Below, piece after piece: positions 49,515 to 61,577 of a DNA stretch of 64,000 bases. Within the stretch, counting starts at the first letter, position 1, and each line of letters starts with the position of its first letter. The DNA comes from Dryas octopetala (lineage: Eukaryota > Streptophyta > Magnoliopsida > Rosales > Rosaceae), in the NCBI GenBank assembly GCA_963921425.1, contig OY992838.1, forward strand, positions 3,720,001-3,784,000. The letters run 5' to 3'. The position numbers were made by a program, and so were the translations under genes. A model generated the notes under the pieces. That model did not search any database and was not told where the DNA came from. It was given only the letters and a program-made list of their open reading frames with translations.

Positions 49515-51452
49515 TCACCACCTTCGTATTAATGATGTAAGCAACTGCAACAAATTATAAAAAGTTGTCCATTAGTCGCAGTACGCGAGCCAAATTTTTA
49601 GTGATGTTGACAGAGGATAATACCAGTTACTCAAGAGCAAGAGTATTATGTTGGCTCTGTCCAATATAAAGTATAATATACTTATAACCAGAGCATAAAA
49701 AAGGTTTAAATTCCTGACATTTATACTATTGTCTGGTGTAATAGATATTGTACTTATTCCCATAGTAAAGCCAGTTTTGACATATTTCACAAACTAATTG
49801 AGATTAGAACTTGGAATGATAGTTGTACAATTTCAACACCACCTTTTCCCCTAAGCTGTGTACAAATACCAGACATGAGGGAACTAATGTCCAAAATGAG
49901 CAGCTTTTTGGACACGAGTTCAAGCTACATATGGTGCTCTACATGCTTCAAATTCCAAACATAAGATGCAAGAACTTCCACATTGAGCAGTTTTCTAAAA
50001 CAAGGAAACTACTCCCTACCATGAGAAAGAATACAAGGAACATATACTGGTCACATGCACTGGTATTCAATCCTAGTCCCACTGTCCCAGATGGGAAATA
50101 AAATTGTATGGAAAACTTGCATTTGCGGAGGCAAGATACTAAAGTTATCATATTAAATACTTCAAAAGACTATCTAAATAGAGAATGTTTTTGTACCTCA
50201 AACAATTCAAATGGGCTACCACGGCGATATACATCACTCTTCTTGCTCTTATCACCAGGAAGAAATTTATACAATAGTGTTCTCCATCCCAGAAGTAAAA
50301 CAGCAGTGCTCCCCATTGTTACTAGTATGAAGTTGTATGGTGGAATGTGGCCTGCTGTTGATGCCCTTATGATTATCCCAAGCTGCCCAAAAAGTAAAAC
50401 CGACGATGGAGTGTCATCAGTGGTCTCATAAACATAATGCCCACAAATAAAGTCGCTAGACGAATTCAGTAAAAGAACTATACATACAGGTACACTATAA
50501 TGTAAAATTATTTCAGATTAACAAGTCATGCAATTGAAAGAAACATAATTGGAAGAACAATGCTAGAGATAAAAGAGTGCCAATCCATTATTTCCTCTGA
50601 AGCTGAAAGAAGCAACTTCATTGAAACTATTGAAGTGGAAACCATATGTACAAAGCACAAACGAATGGACTTACCGGAATCCCCAAAGCCCATGACTTAG
50701 CCGTAGCAGTAACAGCCTTTGGCAGACCATTGACTCCACGTCCATCCTCCCCATAGCCACCGAGAAAATAAGCACTCAAAAACCACCCTGTTCAACCACA
50801 TTTAGCTTCTCACTTTAAATAAAAACCCAAGTCAATGCTTTCTTTCAAACTCAAAACAACTAACAATGAACAAGCATACCAGCAATAAAAGGGTCAGCTG
50901 TGCGCAGGGTTTCGAATTCAAAAACCGAGAAGCCATGGCTGAATCTCCCAATTGCAGCGAAAGTAAGCAAAGCCAAAACATCCCCACCAGCAAGCAATGC
51001 CACACGACTGAAACATAGCAACCCAAACCCACAAATTTCAAAAACCAAACATAAATATAGAAAAATTATGGAATTGGGTGTTCTTAGATTCATTAAAATT
51101 ACCCCCATTTTCTAAAACGAGCAGATGAACTGGGCTTCTCGAACTGAATGACACCTTCCAAAGGCATCTTCTCTCCGCCAACGAAAACGGGTTGCTCATT
51201 TTCAAAAGCAGGAGGAGGAGGTGAAGCTGAGGAGCTAGAGAAAGCCTGTTTGGTGGCTGAGCTCGAATCGACGCCTCCATCGGCCTTTGCAAGCGTGAGA
51301 TTGAGGGGTTTCGAAGGGTTTGGTTTGGGAACGAACCTGGGTCTGCGGCCAGAGAAGAGTGGTGGGTTTGGGCTTGTGAATTTGGGAGGGGACGTGAGAG
51401 AACATCTTCTCCCTGATAGGGCTCCGCTTGGAGCTTGGCTGAGCACTAGCAT
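49515..51452 (-). CDS. DUF3054 plastid-targeted membrane protein (5 exons, 268 aa)
   Basis: The exons, in transcript order, are 51452-51103, 51007-50880, 50787-50675, 50382-50197 and 49544-49515. All junctions are GT-AG and phases match. The N-terminus (about 1-60) is rich in Ser, Pro, Lys and Arg and poor in acidic residues, as expected of a chloroplast transit peptide. The core from about residue 115 reads RVALLAGGDVLALLTFAAIG, GRFSHGF, then WFLSAYFLGGYGEDGRG and ALGIPLGIIIRASTAGHIPP, followed by the hydrophobic FILVTMGSTAVLLLGWRTLL. These are the conserved pieces of DUF3054 proteins, found in cyanobacteria and plastids, with several predicted membrane helices. The biochemical role is unknown. 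The last coding exon is only nine codons plus stop (LLTSLIRRW) about 650 nt away, so it is the least certain part. Confidence 0.85.
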
Positions 51453-51639
51453 GGCTTTCGCTTCACCTCTCTCTGTTCAGTTGCCCACTTGTTGTTCGCC
51501 TATATCAACGCCACACGTGCGGCCCAACAAGGAAGACGAAATACAAGCCTTACAAATATATATATATATATATATATTTTTTTATTTAGGATATTTCATA
51601 ATTTTTCTGGTTTATATTTTATAGGGTTAATTTAAAAAA

Positions 51640-52130
51640 AAAAGACTCCAACTTAATTGTCAAAGTGAATCAAGAATCCTTCTTCAAAAGTATGACTACT
51701 ACTTTATTTAAGTTTTAAATGAAGCTATTTCATCAAATCTATTAACACTTTTCGTTAAAAATATTAAAATATTATTTTTTCACAATTAAAATATTTATAA
51801 AAATTAAAAAATAACACTAAAAGAATAAAATTATTAAAAATGAAAAAAGAAAAAATATAATAATTATTTATAATTATTTTTTCCTTTAATATTTCTTCTT
51901 CTTCTTTAATTTTTTTCTTCTTTTTGTTTTTTTATATTTTTTATTAATTTTCTTATTTTAGTGTTATTTTTTAAATTTTTATAAATATTTTAATAGTGAA
52001 AAAATAATATTTTAATATTTTTAACATAAAATGTTAACGAATTTGACGAAATAACCTCATTTAACGTTTAAGTGAAATAATATTCTGATTGATGCACTTT
52101 TAAAAGAAAAGTCCTGATCTGACTCTGACA
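51640..52130. mobile_element. AT-rich foldback/MITE, ~200-bp arms
   Basis: The arms at about 51660-51860 and 51915-52118 are imperfect reverse complements. They share AAATATTAAAATATTATTTT, TTTCACAATTAAAATATTTA (left) and AAAAAATAACACTAAAA. The loop is pyrimidine-rich (CTTCTTCTTC). There is no coding and no certain target duplication. It sits between the DUF3054 promoter and the 3' end of the RNA-binding protein gene. Confidence 0.75.
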
Positions 52131-52754
52131 CACAAGTTGGCGTCATTTCCCTTAAATTTTCCCTATTTTATATTTATACTCACAGTTTTATTGAAGTTTT
52201 TTAATAGTTTCCATATTTAAAAGAAGGGTAATGGACCTAATGGAATTAGCTTTCCTTTTCCCATTATATTATAGAGTGCACACATTATATGTACCATGTT
52301 TATTGAAATAAGTAGGTGATGGTATCTAAAGCCAAATATATTTTCCTTGGAACCCATTTATAAATGTAGAGTGCATTGAAGCAAGCCAAGAAAAAATGAC
52401 CATGTTAGGGTCAAGTACCCAATTCCCAATCATGGATTAGCAAAACCTTCTCTTCGAATGCTGAGAACTCCGCACTTTGTGTGGATGTTGGATTTGCCAA
52501 TCAATTACAACAGAAAAAGGGGTTTTTGGGGAAAAGAATCTATATACATTCTGAACAGGAAATCAATGCCAATTATGACTAATCATTTTTACAAACCAAT
52601 CATGCAAATGCTTTAGTTCCAAACCTAACTTTCTGAGTAATGAATGCAATTATATTACAGAGGTCCTAATCCTGTATAGATGAAAGGTTAAAGCTTAAGT
52701 TATCCATCAAGAACTCTTTGATTCCCTTTCGCTGAGAGCAGCACCGATGGATCC

Positions 52755-54050
52755 TCAATCCAAATCTGACCCATCAACCCGAGATGACTTCACATCAGCT
52801 GGTGCATGCCCATGGCCAAAAACAACCTGATTCGAATTGCCACCACCAACAGCTTGCCCAAAAGTTCTGATATACCCACCTGCTACCAAGCCCCCACCAT
52901 TCATGTAGGCAGGATTAAAAGAGTTTCCATAAGGAAACATCCAGGCCGGAGGACCAATTGGAGCAATGCCATAACCAATCCCACCAGATCCTCCTGAAGG
53001 GTACCAACCGCCATGAACACCAGGTCCATAAACAAACGCTTGAAGACCATTATAAGGTGCAGGGCTAGGAAGAACCCCACATCCCGGATTATAAGCATAC
53101 GGAGGGTGATTGCCCATCGGATAGCCACTGTCGTTAGTGTTATTCTCCTCCTTTGGCACAGCCCTCTTGACTTCAGCAAGCTTACCATTCAACTCGTGAA
53201 AGCTCTTCTGCATAACATTCTCAACAGATTCCTCTGAAGCAAAGGTGATGAAACCAAATCCTCTCGGCCGGTGGGTTGTGCTGTCATGCATCACCACTAC
53301 ATCTGTTACCCTACCAAACTTCTCAAAGTAATTCTTAAACTCCTCCTCAGTTAGACTAGCTGATAGACCCCCTACAAAAATCTTCCTTGTCCTAAACTGG
53401 TTGTTGCCATTCTCAAAACTACTACTCCTACTGAACCGTCTACTTTGATGTTGGTTTCTGGGTTCGCTTCTGGGAATTGCTTTTTTCACATCTACCTATT
53501 AACACAACATTGATAATGAGTTATGCAATCCATAATTTAAATCCTGTTTTGATTTTTCTGAAAAATGCAGTACAGGACAGGATAGGAAATTATTATTTAT
53601 GTACCAACAAATGAAAGGAAATAATAATCTTTAAGTATAAATTTTTATACAAACAAGCAAAACTTTCCAGTTCCGCTTAAATCACAAAGCAATTTCAATT
53701 CTTTTTTATCAGGAGATGGGAGGGCAAGAATGGAACTCTTGCCCTTTCTTTCCCAGCTTCGATTTTCTCAGCAACCAAACAGAACAATAAACCAAAATGT
53801 AAATAGAAAAGAATAAGAAAAACCTTACCGTCCTTCCAAGAATGACATGCGTGTCTTCTAAGGCTTTATCAGCTGAAGAAGAGTCAGAGAACCAGACGAA
53901 GCCAAACCCTCTAGGGTTGTTGGTGATACGGTCCTTGGCAATAACCGAGCCCAAAACGGTGCCGTACTTCTGGAAGTGGTCTTTCAGTGTATGTTCTCTC
54001 GTCTCCCGAGAGATGCCTCCCACGAACAGCTTCGCTTGGTCAGAGTCCAT
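52755..54050 (-). CDS. Two-RRM hnRNP-like RNA-binding protein (2 exons, 320 aa)
   Basis: The exons are 54050-53829 and 53495-52755 (GT-AG, phase 0). It is predicted to bind single-stranded RNA through two RRM domains, as plant hnRNP A/B-like (RNP1/RBP1-type) proteins do. RRM1 (about residues 6-78) has RNP2 LFVGGI and RNP1 RGFGFVWF. RRM2 (about 111-188) has IFVGGL and RGFGFITF. The end of RRM1 (GRTVDVKKAIPR) is split by the intron, a common arrangement in this family. The C-terminal third is Gly/Tyr/Pro/Asn-rich (GGWYPSGGSGGIGYG), as in hnRNP proteins, and suits protein-protein contact or condensate formation. The length is normal for the family. The start ATG gives MDSDQAKLFVGG, as in homologues. 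A nuclear or nucleo-cytoplasmic location is likely. Confidence 0.93.
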
Positions 54051-54099
54051 AGAGAAGAATTAAAGCCCCAAAAACCCTAACTGCACAGAAACCCTAAAA

Positions 54100-56700
54100 C
54101 CCCAAATTACACCAAAATCCCTAGAAAAGAGGAAATCTACACCTAAAATAAAAATAAATAATAAATAATAAAAGCTTTGGGTTTCACTTTTACAGGGTTG
54201 TTTTTGAAGAAAGTGAAGAAAATATTAACTTAGCTCAACACTCAATCATGGCAGGGCATACTGTAACTGTTGACGAACCAAGTCTTCCTTTTTAAAATGA
54301 TCTCAAGTACTCTGACGGCCCTAGTTTCCTTCTTCGTATGGAAGACTGACAAGTACGAAGCCTCCTTTTCTCAATTCTCGGGCATGGGCCTTCTTGTTAA
54401 TGAGCCCAATATCTCAGCCAACATCTTGGACTTTTTCCCCCTTTCAATGTCTTGTTGGGCCATTTGTGACCCAACATATGTGACTCCTGTTCATCAGCCT
54501 ATGCACCTAATGCTTCGACCTAAAATGCAGATGTATGCGAAGGGAAACTCTAAAATGACCCCCTTCTTTCTTCTTTCTTTTTTCTTCTTTTTTTTTTTTT
54601 TTTTCTTTCGAAACCCTACACTTATGTTTTACTTGAATGGAGTATAGTGAGTATGTGGAATTTCGGAAGCAAGAAAAGGGTTTTAGAATTTCATGTATGT
54701 GAATCAGAAGGCCCAAATTGATAAGCAAAGTTATGTAAACACGGGTTTAAATTCGGTATTCAGCCTAATTATTATTTATTTAGGAATAGCTAATTTTCTT
54801 TATTTTTCCTTTTTCTTTTTTCTCTTGCGAAGATAAATGATCATTGTTATGCTAGTCGAAGTAAAGAAAACACCAAATCGTGTGGCAAAGTGTGGGAATA
54901 GGTAGGTTTCTTATCACTTTATCAGTCAATTGTTATGCTATCTCCCCCAAAAGTTGCTGAGAAATTCTTACATACGTTTTTTTCACAATTATCAGTCATG
55001 CGACCAGCACACGAGGAAATGATTGTGATTTGTGAGAAGAATGTTGTTTATGTTCATAGTATACATGAAAATTTTCATGGTGATAGGTTAAAACAGACAC
55101 CTAATGCAAAGGCATGACAAAGTTTGGGCCAAACAGGTGGGCCTGATTTGTTAAAGAATTGGACTCTGTCGTGGCCCATCACTAAACAAATAGCAAAATC
55201 ACCACTACATTACCAAATGTGATGATCGACATTGTTGTATTTAAGTTTAATAGAGGATTTATATGCATCAACATGTCAGTGGAGCTCTCCCATTAAATTA
55301 TACTTGCCTCTTGACACGCGCTTGTATGTTAATTGGCTTTTCTTGACCTTTCTCTATTTTCGACCTCAACTGAACTGTATATCTCTTTTATTTTCTTCAA
55401 CTATATAATTCACATAAACTTCCTTCAACTTTATTTAATAAATTTCACCTAACATATCTCAAGTGAAGTCATTACTTACATTGCCACGTACTAACATGAA
55501 TTCTACATGTACCATTTTATAGCATGATGATAATTAAAAATAATGATAAAAAAAATACAATGTTCCAAATTTGAGGTTAGGACTTAGGTGTAAGATCAAA
55601 TCTGTAATGGGACAATATTATGTGGAAACACCTAGCTGTTGTGTGTAGTGCAGGAGGACTCAATCCCGAGATCTCCTCACATGCGGGGTTGTAGCTCAAT
55701 GCTAATTTTAATTACTAGTATAATCCATCACTTGTTTGCGTGCGAATATTCGAAAATCGTGTCCCCAATTTTCATTTCAAGGATATGATATGTGAACATA
55801 AGAATCCACGTTAATCATTTATCTAATCAAATCCCTTTTCCCCATTGTTAATTCTTTGCATGTGGCATAAGCTTTGAACGAGTCATGTTGTTGGGTGAGA
55901 CCAACACTTAGAGAGAAGCCCCCTAATAAATTACTTTGCAATAATCAGTAAGCAAATCAAGTTTTCTCTTATCGGTAATCTATTAGATAGTTTAATATAT
56001 TATATGAAGAACCAATAAATTTGAATTATTAATCAATAATTAGGTAATTTAAATTGATATTCTGAGAACCTAACATGCAAAATATGCTATTAAGAAATAT
56101 TACCTTTTAAGAAGAAAAGGAATTGATGAATTCATTTCAACGTTATTCATGTTCAACTTCAATAATTTGCACTGCCACCCAATTTATTGTTAATTGATCA
56201 GCAATCTATAGATTCTATACTATGATTACTATCCACTATAAGCAAATTCCCAAGCCTTAATTTAAAGACACTTTATTTTTTGCCCTTTTAAGACAAGTTT
56301 GACTACTTATTGTTACCATGAGTGCCCCAATAATCAAATGAAAGGTGGTGCAGCAGGCACAGGGATTAATTAAGCAAAATAATGATATAAGCGAGTGGCA
56401 TCTTTTGGTGTTTAGAGAATTTAAACGGGTTTGCGAGTCTCATGCATTATGATCTTTGTCTTTGTCATCTTCTCGTTGCCAAAAACATGACATATAATAC
56501 CCAAAGCTGTTTCCTCATAAAAGCTAGCAATATTTATTAATTTGTTGAATTTAGTAATGTTAATTTACTTTTTTGGGTTTTGGGTCGTCAAAATGGCAAA
56601 TAGGGCAAAGGGCATGCATGGTAGTGGATGGCATGAGTGGAAACCCAAATTCCAAGTAAATATATAAATGTACTCATCAAGGCTCAAGTGCGCAAACATA
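54100..56700. other. Gap upstream of RRM gene, no gene
   Basis: This includes the promoter region of the minus-strand RRM gene and a CTTT/T-run tract at 54563-54608. Small frames (such as 54270-54647 plus) carry no recognised domain. No RNA gene or transposon ends were recognised up to the hAT element at 56701. Confidence 0.4.
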
Positions 56701-57171
56701 CGCTAACTTAGGCCTCACCAAAAAGCCCAAGGCCCAAAGCCCACCCGAAGCCCGCCCGGCCCATTAGGCCCGAAGCCCGATTTGGCCCAAAATTTGGGCC
56801 GGCCCGGCCCGGCCCGAAAGTCTCTTGGGTTGGGCTTGGGCCATCCCCTTGAAGCCCATGGGCCGCCCGAAGCCCGGCCCGTTTAGGCCCGCCCAAAGCC
56901 CAATTTGGGAATCATAACATATTTAATAGGTTTTCGTTTGTTTACTCTAATAAATTATTAATATGTTTATTAAGTTATTATATAATACTATAATGTTAGT
57001 AAATAGTAATAGTGTAAACTATGTAATACCATAAATAATAAAATAATAAACTTTTAAAATTATATATAACATTACAACTATAATAAAACATAAATGTATA
57101 TGTGTATATACAACTATAATTAAAGTTATTAAACCACGATCGTCAATTCATTAATTCAACGATCTGAACCG

Positions 57172-57720
57172 TTCATTTTCTATTTTCATAGTCAAAGATC
57201 ATCCTTACAAAAAATCGGCTAAATCGGAATTCATCTACCAACTCGATTATCATTAGAAAAACCACGACCGTTCATTAATTCGACCACTGTTACGCCACTT
57301 TTATATCTCCGATTAAGCTAATTTTTTGCAAAAAATCTATTTGAGTGGGGAACAAAAACTTGAACGGTTCGGATTGTTGAAAACACGATCGATATGTGAG
57401 CTTCTACATATAAATACACTTGAAGAATATAATTCTAATAACTGTCCCGTTGAAACCTTGTTGTTTTCATAATTATGAAGACCACAACGTGATTTCAAAA
57501 ATTTGACCCGTTCATTTTCTATGTTCATAGTCAAAGATCATTCGTACAAAAAATCGGCTAAATCGAAATTCATCTACCCATTTGATCATCATTAGAAAAA
57601 CCACGATCATTCATTAATTAGATCAACATTATGTCACTTTTACATCTCCGATTGAGCTAATTTTTTGCACGAATTATCTTTGAGTGAGGAACTAAAATTT
57701 GAACAGTTTAGATCGTTGAC
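57172..57720 (+). repeat. Direct repeat inside hAT element
   Basis: Two copies of about 205 bp (57172-57373 and 57511-57720) are offset by about 340 bp. Shared words are CATAGTCAAAGATCAT, ACAAAAAATCGGCTAAATCG, ATTAGAAAAACCACGA and GCTAATTTTTTGCA. No coding is seen. Confidence 0.75.
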
Positions 57721-57966
57721 AACACAATTGCATCGTTGGTTTATAAAAATATGTAATAAAATATATAATAAAACATATGTACATTTATGTTTTATATAGT
57801 TGTAATGTTGTATATAATTTTAAAAGTTTATTATTTATGGTATTACACTATTACTAACATAATAGTATTATATAATAACTTAATAAACATATTAATAATT
57901 TATTGAAGTAAACAAACGAAAGAGCTATTAAATATGTTATGATTCACAAACTTGACAAATAAACTA

Positions 57967-58030
57967 GTCAGCTCAGTTGGTTGAGAGTTGAACCTTGTTA
58001 TGTGAGGTCCCATGTTCAAATCACAACATA
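57967..58030 (+). other. tRNA-like motif inside hAT element
   Basis: It has an A-box-like GTCAGCTCAGTTGGTTGAGAG and a B-box-like ATGTTCAAATC at roughly the spacing of a tRNA gene, with acceptor arms that do not pair well. It may be a captured tRNA-derived fragment carrying pol III promoter boxes. A functional tRNA is unlikely. Confidence 0.5.
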
Positions 58031-58310
58031 GCAAAAATTCTATATTTTTTTTGAAGATATATATGTGTCTAAACAGGCTTTGGGCCCATTTTGGGCCGCC
58101 CGTTCGGGCCTAGCCCGGCCCGGCCTTCCAAGCCCGCAAGCCAAAGCCCGATGGGCGGGCCTTGGGCTTGTGTATTAAAGCCCAAGCCCGGCCCGGCCCG
58201 GCCCGAAAATCCTATTGGGCTTCTATAATTCAAGCCCGAGCCCGGCCCGAACCCGAAAAATTTGGGCCGGGCTAGCCCGGCCCGGCCCATTGCCGACCCC
58301 TACGCTAACT

Positions 58311-59262
58311 TGTTGGAGTTTGATCCAAGGTTTGTTAATTTAAGTTGATATATGGAAACTGCAGCCACCAGTAGGCAGTGGTGACCTTGAGCCATGTGGG
58401 TCTACAAGCGTCTCGCGAGAGACAACGACATGGTCTCTGCATGTAAAATTCGATGAGGGTTTAGATGTTGTATAATGTATTGTTGTCATGCACCACTTTA
58501 TATATAACAAGAAACTTAAAGAATTAAAATACCAAAGCATGCAAGAGAAAATTTATTTTATTTAGTCGAGGAAAGTAGATCTGACCTACTGCCTAGTGCC
58601 TACATACATACCCTTCCTAGCAGATGAACAATTCTTATACCCCAACAAACGGTGATAAAGCACCTTTTTGGTTTAATCAAATATGTTACTGTTTATTTGT
58701 TTTATAGTAAAAAAAAAAAAAAGTGAAATAATATAATAAGTTAAAATTACAATAAATTAAGCGTTTAATTATTTTTAATAAAACTAAAAAGATATTTTTT
58801 CATAACATAAGGTTTAAATTGCATATTATTCCCTATATTCTTTTGTAGGATTTGACAGAAGGAAACAATATATAATATATTATGAGAATAAGATGTGCTA
58901 CACACATTTTTCAAGCACATACTATATTTTTCCATACACAAGCATTCATTTACGCGTAAGTAATTTGACAAATTAAAAAATATAATATTTGTTCATCAAT
59001 GATTATTAGTCACTCAAAAATATTCTTCATATGCTAATTTAAACAAATTAAATTACTCTCAATTTAAAAATAGACACCGAGTGAGAAAAAGCACTGAGAT
59101 TGTGATGACCTTTGAAAATGAAGAAAGACAGCCTAGAAAAGGGAAAACCTTGGAACCGATTAATGGACGTAGGAGGACAAGAGGAGGGCAAGCATGGTGG
59201 CTCCTTGAAGATTATAATCCATTGTTTATTTTGACCAAGAACAAAAGGTGATAAGACACGCC
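58311..59262. other. AT-rich gap, nothing recognised
   Basis: Short frames only. It contains an A-run at 58710-58722 and AT-rich low-complexity DNA. No gene is supported. Confidence 0.4.
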
Positions 59263-59694
59263 TTAGGCCATCCACAGTGGTGAGAGTGAGAGTGAGAGTA
59301 AGACATAGCCTGAAAAGTGATTTTTTGGCCTGAAAAGTGATTTTTTGTCCTGAGAGTGAGAGTGATATGTGCTGAAGCTACAGTGGTGCTGAGAGTAAGA
59401 GCTGAGAGTAATGTAATTGTATATAATTAAATTAAGCCTAAGTTAGATTAAGTTATAGTTAAGTTATAATTTATAGTTTAAATATTTATAAAAATTATAC
59501 CATTAGTTTTATTTTAAAGAGATCTTTAATATAAGGTCAATATTGACTATATTTGAAATTATAATTTTATTACCTAAAATATAAATTCTATATTTTGTCT
59601 CCACCAATACCTTTATTTCATTTCACCAACATAAAACAAGAAAATTTAAGACAAACATAAATAAACATAAACAAATAAAACAAAAAACAATCAC

Positions 59695-59777
59695 AAACAA
59701 ACACAAACAAACACAAAACGACAGCCACAAACACAAACACAAACACAAACACAAACACAAACACAAACAAACACACA
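59695..59777. repeat. (CAAACA)n microsatellite
   Basis: Irregular CAAACA/AAACAC repeats lie just downstream (transcript sense) of the transposase stop codon, in the likely 3' untranslated region. Confidence 0.9.
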
Positions 59778-59810
59778 ATGGTATTGGAGACATCTTCAAC
59801 ATTTCGGCGT

Positions 59811-61193
59811 TCATCGCCGGCGTCGGCCTCGTGCTTGGCCACGACTTCCTTCTCGCGTCCAAAGGTGCTGAACCAAATCATTCTTCAGTTGCCGGTGGAG
59901 TGTTGTTGACCGTATCAACCTAACCCGAGAAAGCCGTTGCTCTAAAAGAATTGGCTGATAACTTTGGCCTCCATCATATGGTTCAGTGTCATACCGTGCC
60001 ACAGCCCGGGAGATTCTTTCCTGAACGTGGTCAATGTCATCGTCCGATTCATCGTTCTCGTTCTCGTTCTCTGGACGCTCGTCCTCAATGATCATGTTGT
60101 GCAAAATTATGCATGTCTTCATAATATAGCCTAGATCATTGACATTCCATCCTCTGGCGGGCTTTTTTAGAATCTCCCATCTAGCCCTCAGAATCCCGAA
60201 CGCCCTCTCGACATCTTTCCGGTAGGACTCTTGATATCTTGCAAATAGCTGACTTGCCTCTCCTACCGGATTCGTTATTGTTTGTATAAGCGTGACCCAT
60301 TTGGGATAGATCCGATCCACTAGATAATACCCCATTGTGTAGTCATTGCCATTAACCTTATACTTGATCTGATGGTTTCGCATCTGCTCCTCATCATCAA
60401 AAAGGTGTGAGCCATCCAATACGTTGATGTCATTGTTGCTCCCTGGAAAACCAAAATTGGCATGCCAAATCCACGTGTCGTACCCGGCAACGGCCTCTAA
60501 TATCACAGTTGGGGTGTGATAATGGCCTTGATATGCCCCTTGTTGTCCTACTGGGCAATTTTTCCATTCCCAATGCATGCAATCCAGACTCCCTAGCATA
60601 CCTGGGAATCCTCTTTTTTTAGCCTTACGCAATAGCCGTTGGAGATCAGCCACTGTTGGTGTGCGGAGGTATTCCGCTCCGTACACCTCCGGAATAACTC
60701 TTATGAACTTCTTGAATGACTCCAGCACTGTGGTTTGGGCAATTTGGAAGCCCTCGTCTGGGGCATCAGCCGAGTACCCAGCGGAGAGCATTCTCATGAC
60801 CGAAGTCAGCTTTTGCTCTGGCGTACAGCCCCATCTTCCAGTAGCGTCTTGTCTTTGTTGGAAGTAGACATCTTTGTTGCACACATCTTGCATCATCTTT
60901 AAGAATAGTGATTTCTTCATCCGATAGCGTCGTCGGAACATCTCTTCAGTATATCTTGCTCCAGGGTCGAAATAGTTGCTCATAATAAGACCATGGCCTA
61001 GTTGTCGGTCTCGAGGGATATATCGTCGTGGTTGGGATGTGCCTCCATGTATTGGCCTTCTTTCACTTCGTTGTTTATGTCGTCGGTAAGCAGCCATGGC
61101 ACACGCCGTGATATTTGCGAGCTGGTCATCGTACATGTCTAGTTGTGCCTGAAACATCTCTTCATCTGAATCATAATTGTGGGGGGTAGACAT
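59811..61193 (-). CDS. PIF/Harbinger DDE transposase (460 aa)
   Basis: This single-exon protein cuts and joins the ends of its transposon at TWA-type targets, usually with help from the element's Myb-like partner. An N-terminal region with basic patches leads into a helix-turn-helix-like segment (RYTEEMFRRRYRMKKSLFLK, about 80-100; TPEQKLTSVMRMLSAG, about 124-139). The DDE core follows: D204 in GSLDCMHWEWKNCP, D255 in GSNNDINVLD and E329 in RKDVERAFGIL, with the conserved GYYLVDRIYPKW between. The C-terminus ends near the usual NDLVQHLW motif with a short basic tail. The length is normal for plant PIF/Harbinger transposases (400-470 aa). There is no internal stop and all three catalytic residues are present. 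The start ATG at 61193 is the first in frame. Confidence 0.93.
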   Translation of the reverse strand: MSTPHNYDSDEEMFQAQLDMYDDQLANITACAMAAYRRHKQRSERRPIHGGTSQPRRYIPRDRQLGHGLIMSNYFDPGARYTEEMFRRRYRMKKSLFLKMMQDVCNKDVYFQQRQDATGRWGCTPEQKLTSVMRMLSAGYSADAPDEGFQIAQTTVLESFKKFIRVIPEVYGAEYLRTPTVADLQRLLRKAKKRGFPGMLGSLDCMHWEWKNCPVGQQGAYQGHYHTPTVILEAVAGYDTWIWHANFGFPGSNNDINVLDGSHLFDDEEQMRNHQIKYKVNGNDYTMGYYLVDRIYPKWVTLIQTITNPVGEASQLFARYQESYRKDVERAFGILRARWEILKKPARGWNVNDLGYIMKTCIILHNMIIEDERPENENENDESDDDIDHVQERISRAVARYDTEPYDGGQSYQPILLEQRLSRVRLIRSTTLHRQLKNDLVQHLWTREGSRGQARGRRRR

Positions 61194-61284
61194 CCTGAAG
61201 CAAAGTGTAAACGAATTTTCTGCAATTACTAAGCAGGGTGAATTGGTGAAGGCACGACATGGTGAAATTTATAGACTAGGTGTG

Positions 61285-61480
61285 ATAATGTAAACGAATC
61301 AAAATCTTATCATCTTGGAAAATTAAACGAATCAGAATCTTATCATCTTGGAAAGTTAAACGAATCAAAATCTTATCATCAGTCATAACAGGCTATCTTA
61401 TCATCTTGGAAAGTTAAACGAATCAAAATCTTATCATCAGTCATAACAGGCTATCTTATCATCTTGGAAAAGTAAAGGAA
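61285..61480. repeat. Tandem repeat, promoter of transposase
   Basis: AAACGAATCAAAATCTTATC is repeated with small changes four times or more, joined by CATCTTGGAAAGTTA and, in two units, AGTCATAACAGGCTAT. The array lies about 100-290 bp upstream of the transposase ATG on the minus strand, where it could influence expression. No further role is visible. Confidence 0.85.
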
Positions 61481-61577
61481 TCCGTGACATATTTAATAAT
61501 AGGGTATTTTATTTTAATTCATAATAAAATGCATACATAAAGTACACGACAGAAATAGTTGGAAAAACAATGACACG

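Larger units (their letters stand above)
56701..58310. mobile_element. hAT-type non-autonomous element, 1,594 bp
   Basis: The exact 8-bp duplication CGCTAACT (56701-56708 and 58303-58310) brackets an insert starting TAGGCCTCACC and ending TTGCCGACCCCTA. The 8-bp duplication and TA-G ends fit the hAT superfamily. Both ends (56715-56905 and 58075-58295) are packed with GGCCCG/GCCCGG words. Inside these, AT-rich arms at 56909-57110 and about 57760-57945 are reverse complements. The centre holds a direct repeat (57172-57373 and 57511-57720) and a tRNA-like motif. No transposase is encoded, so movement would depend on an enzyme supplied elsewhere. Confidence 0.85.
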
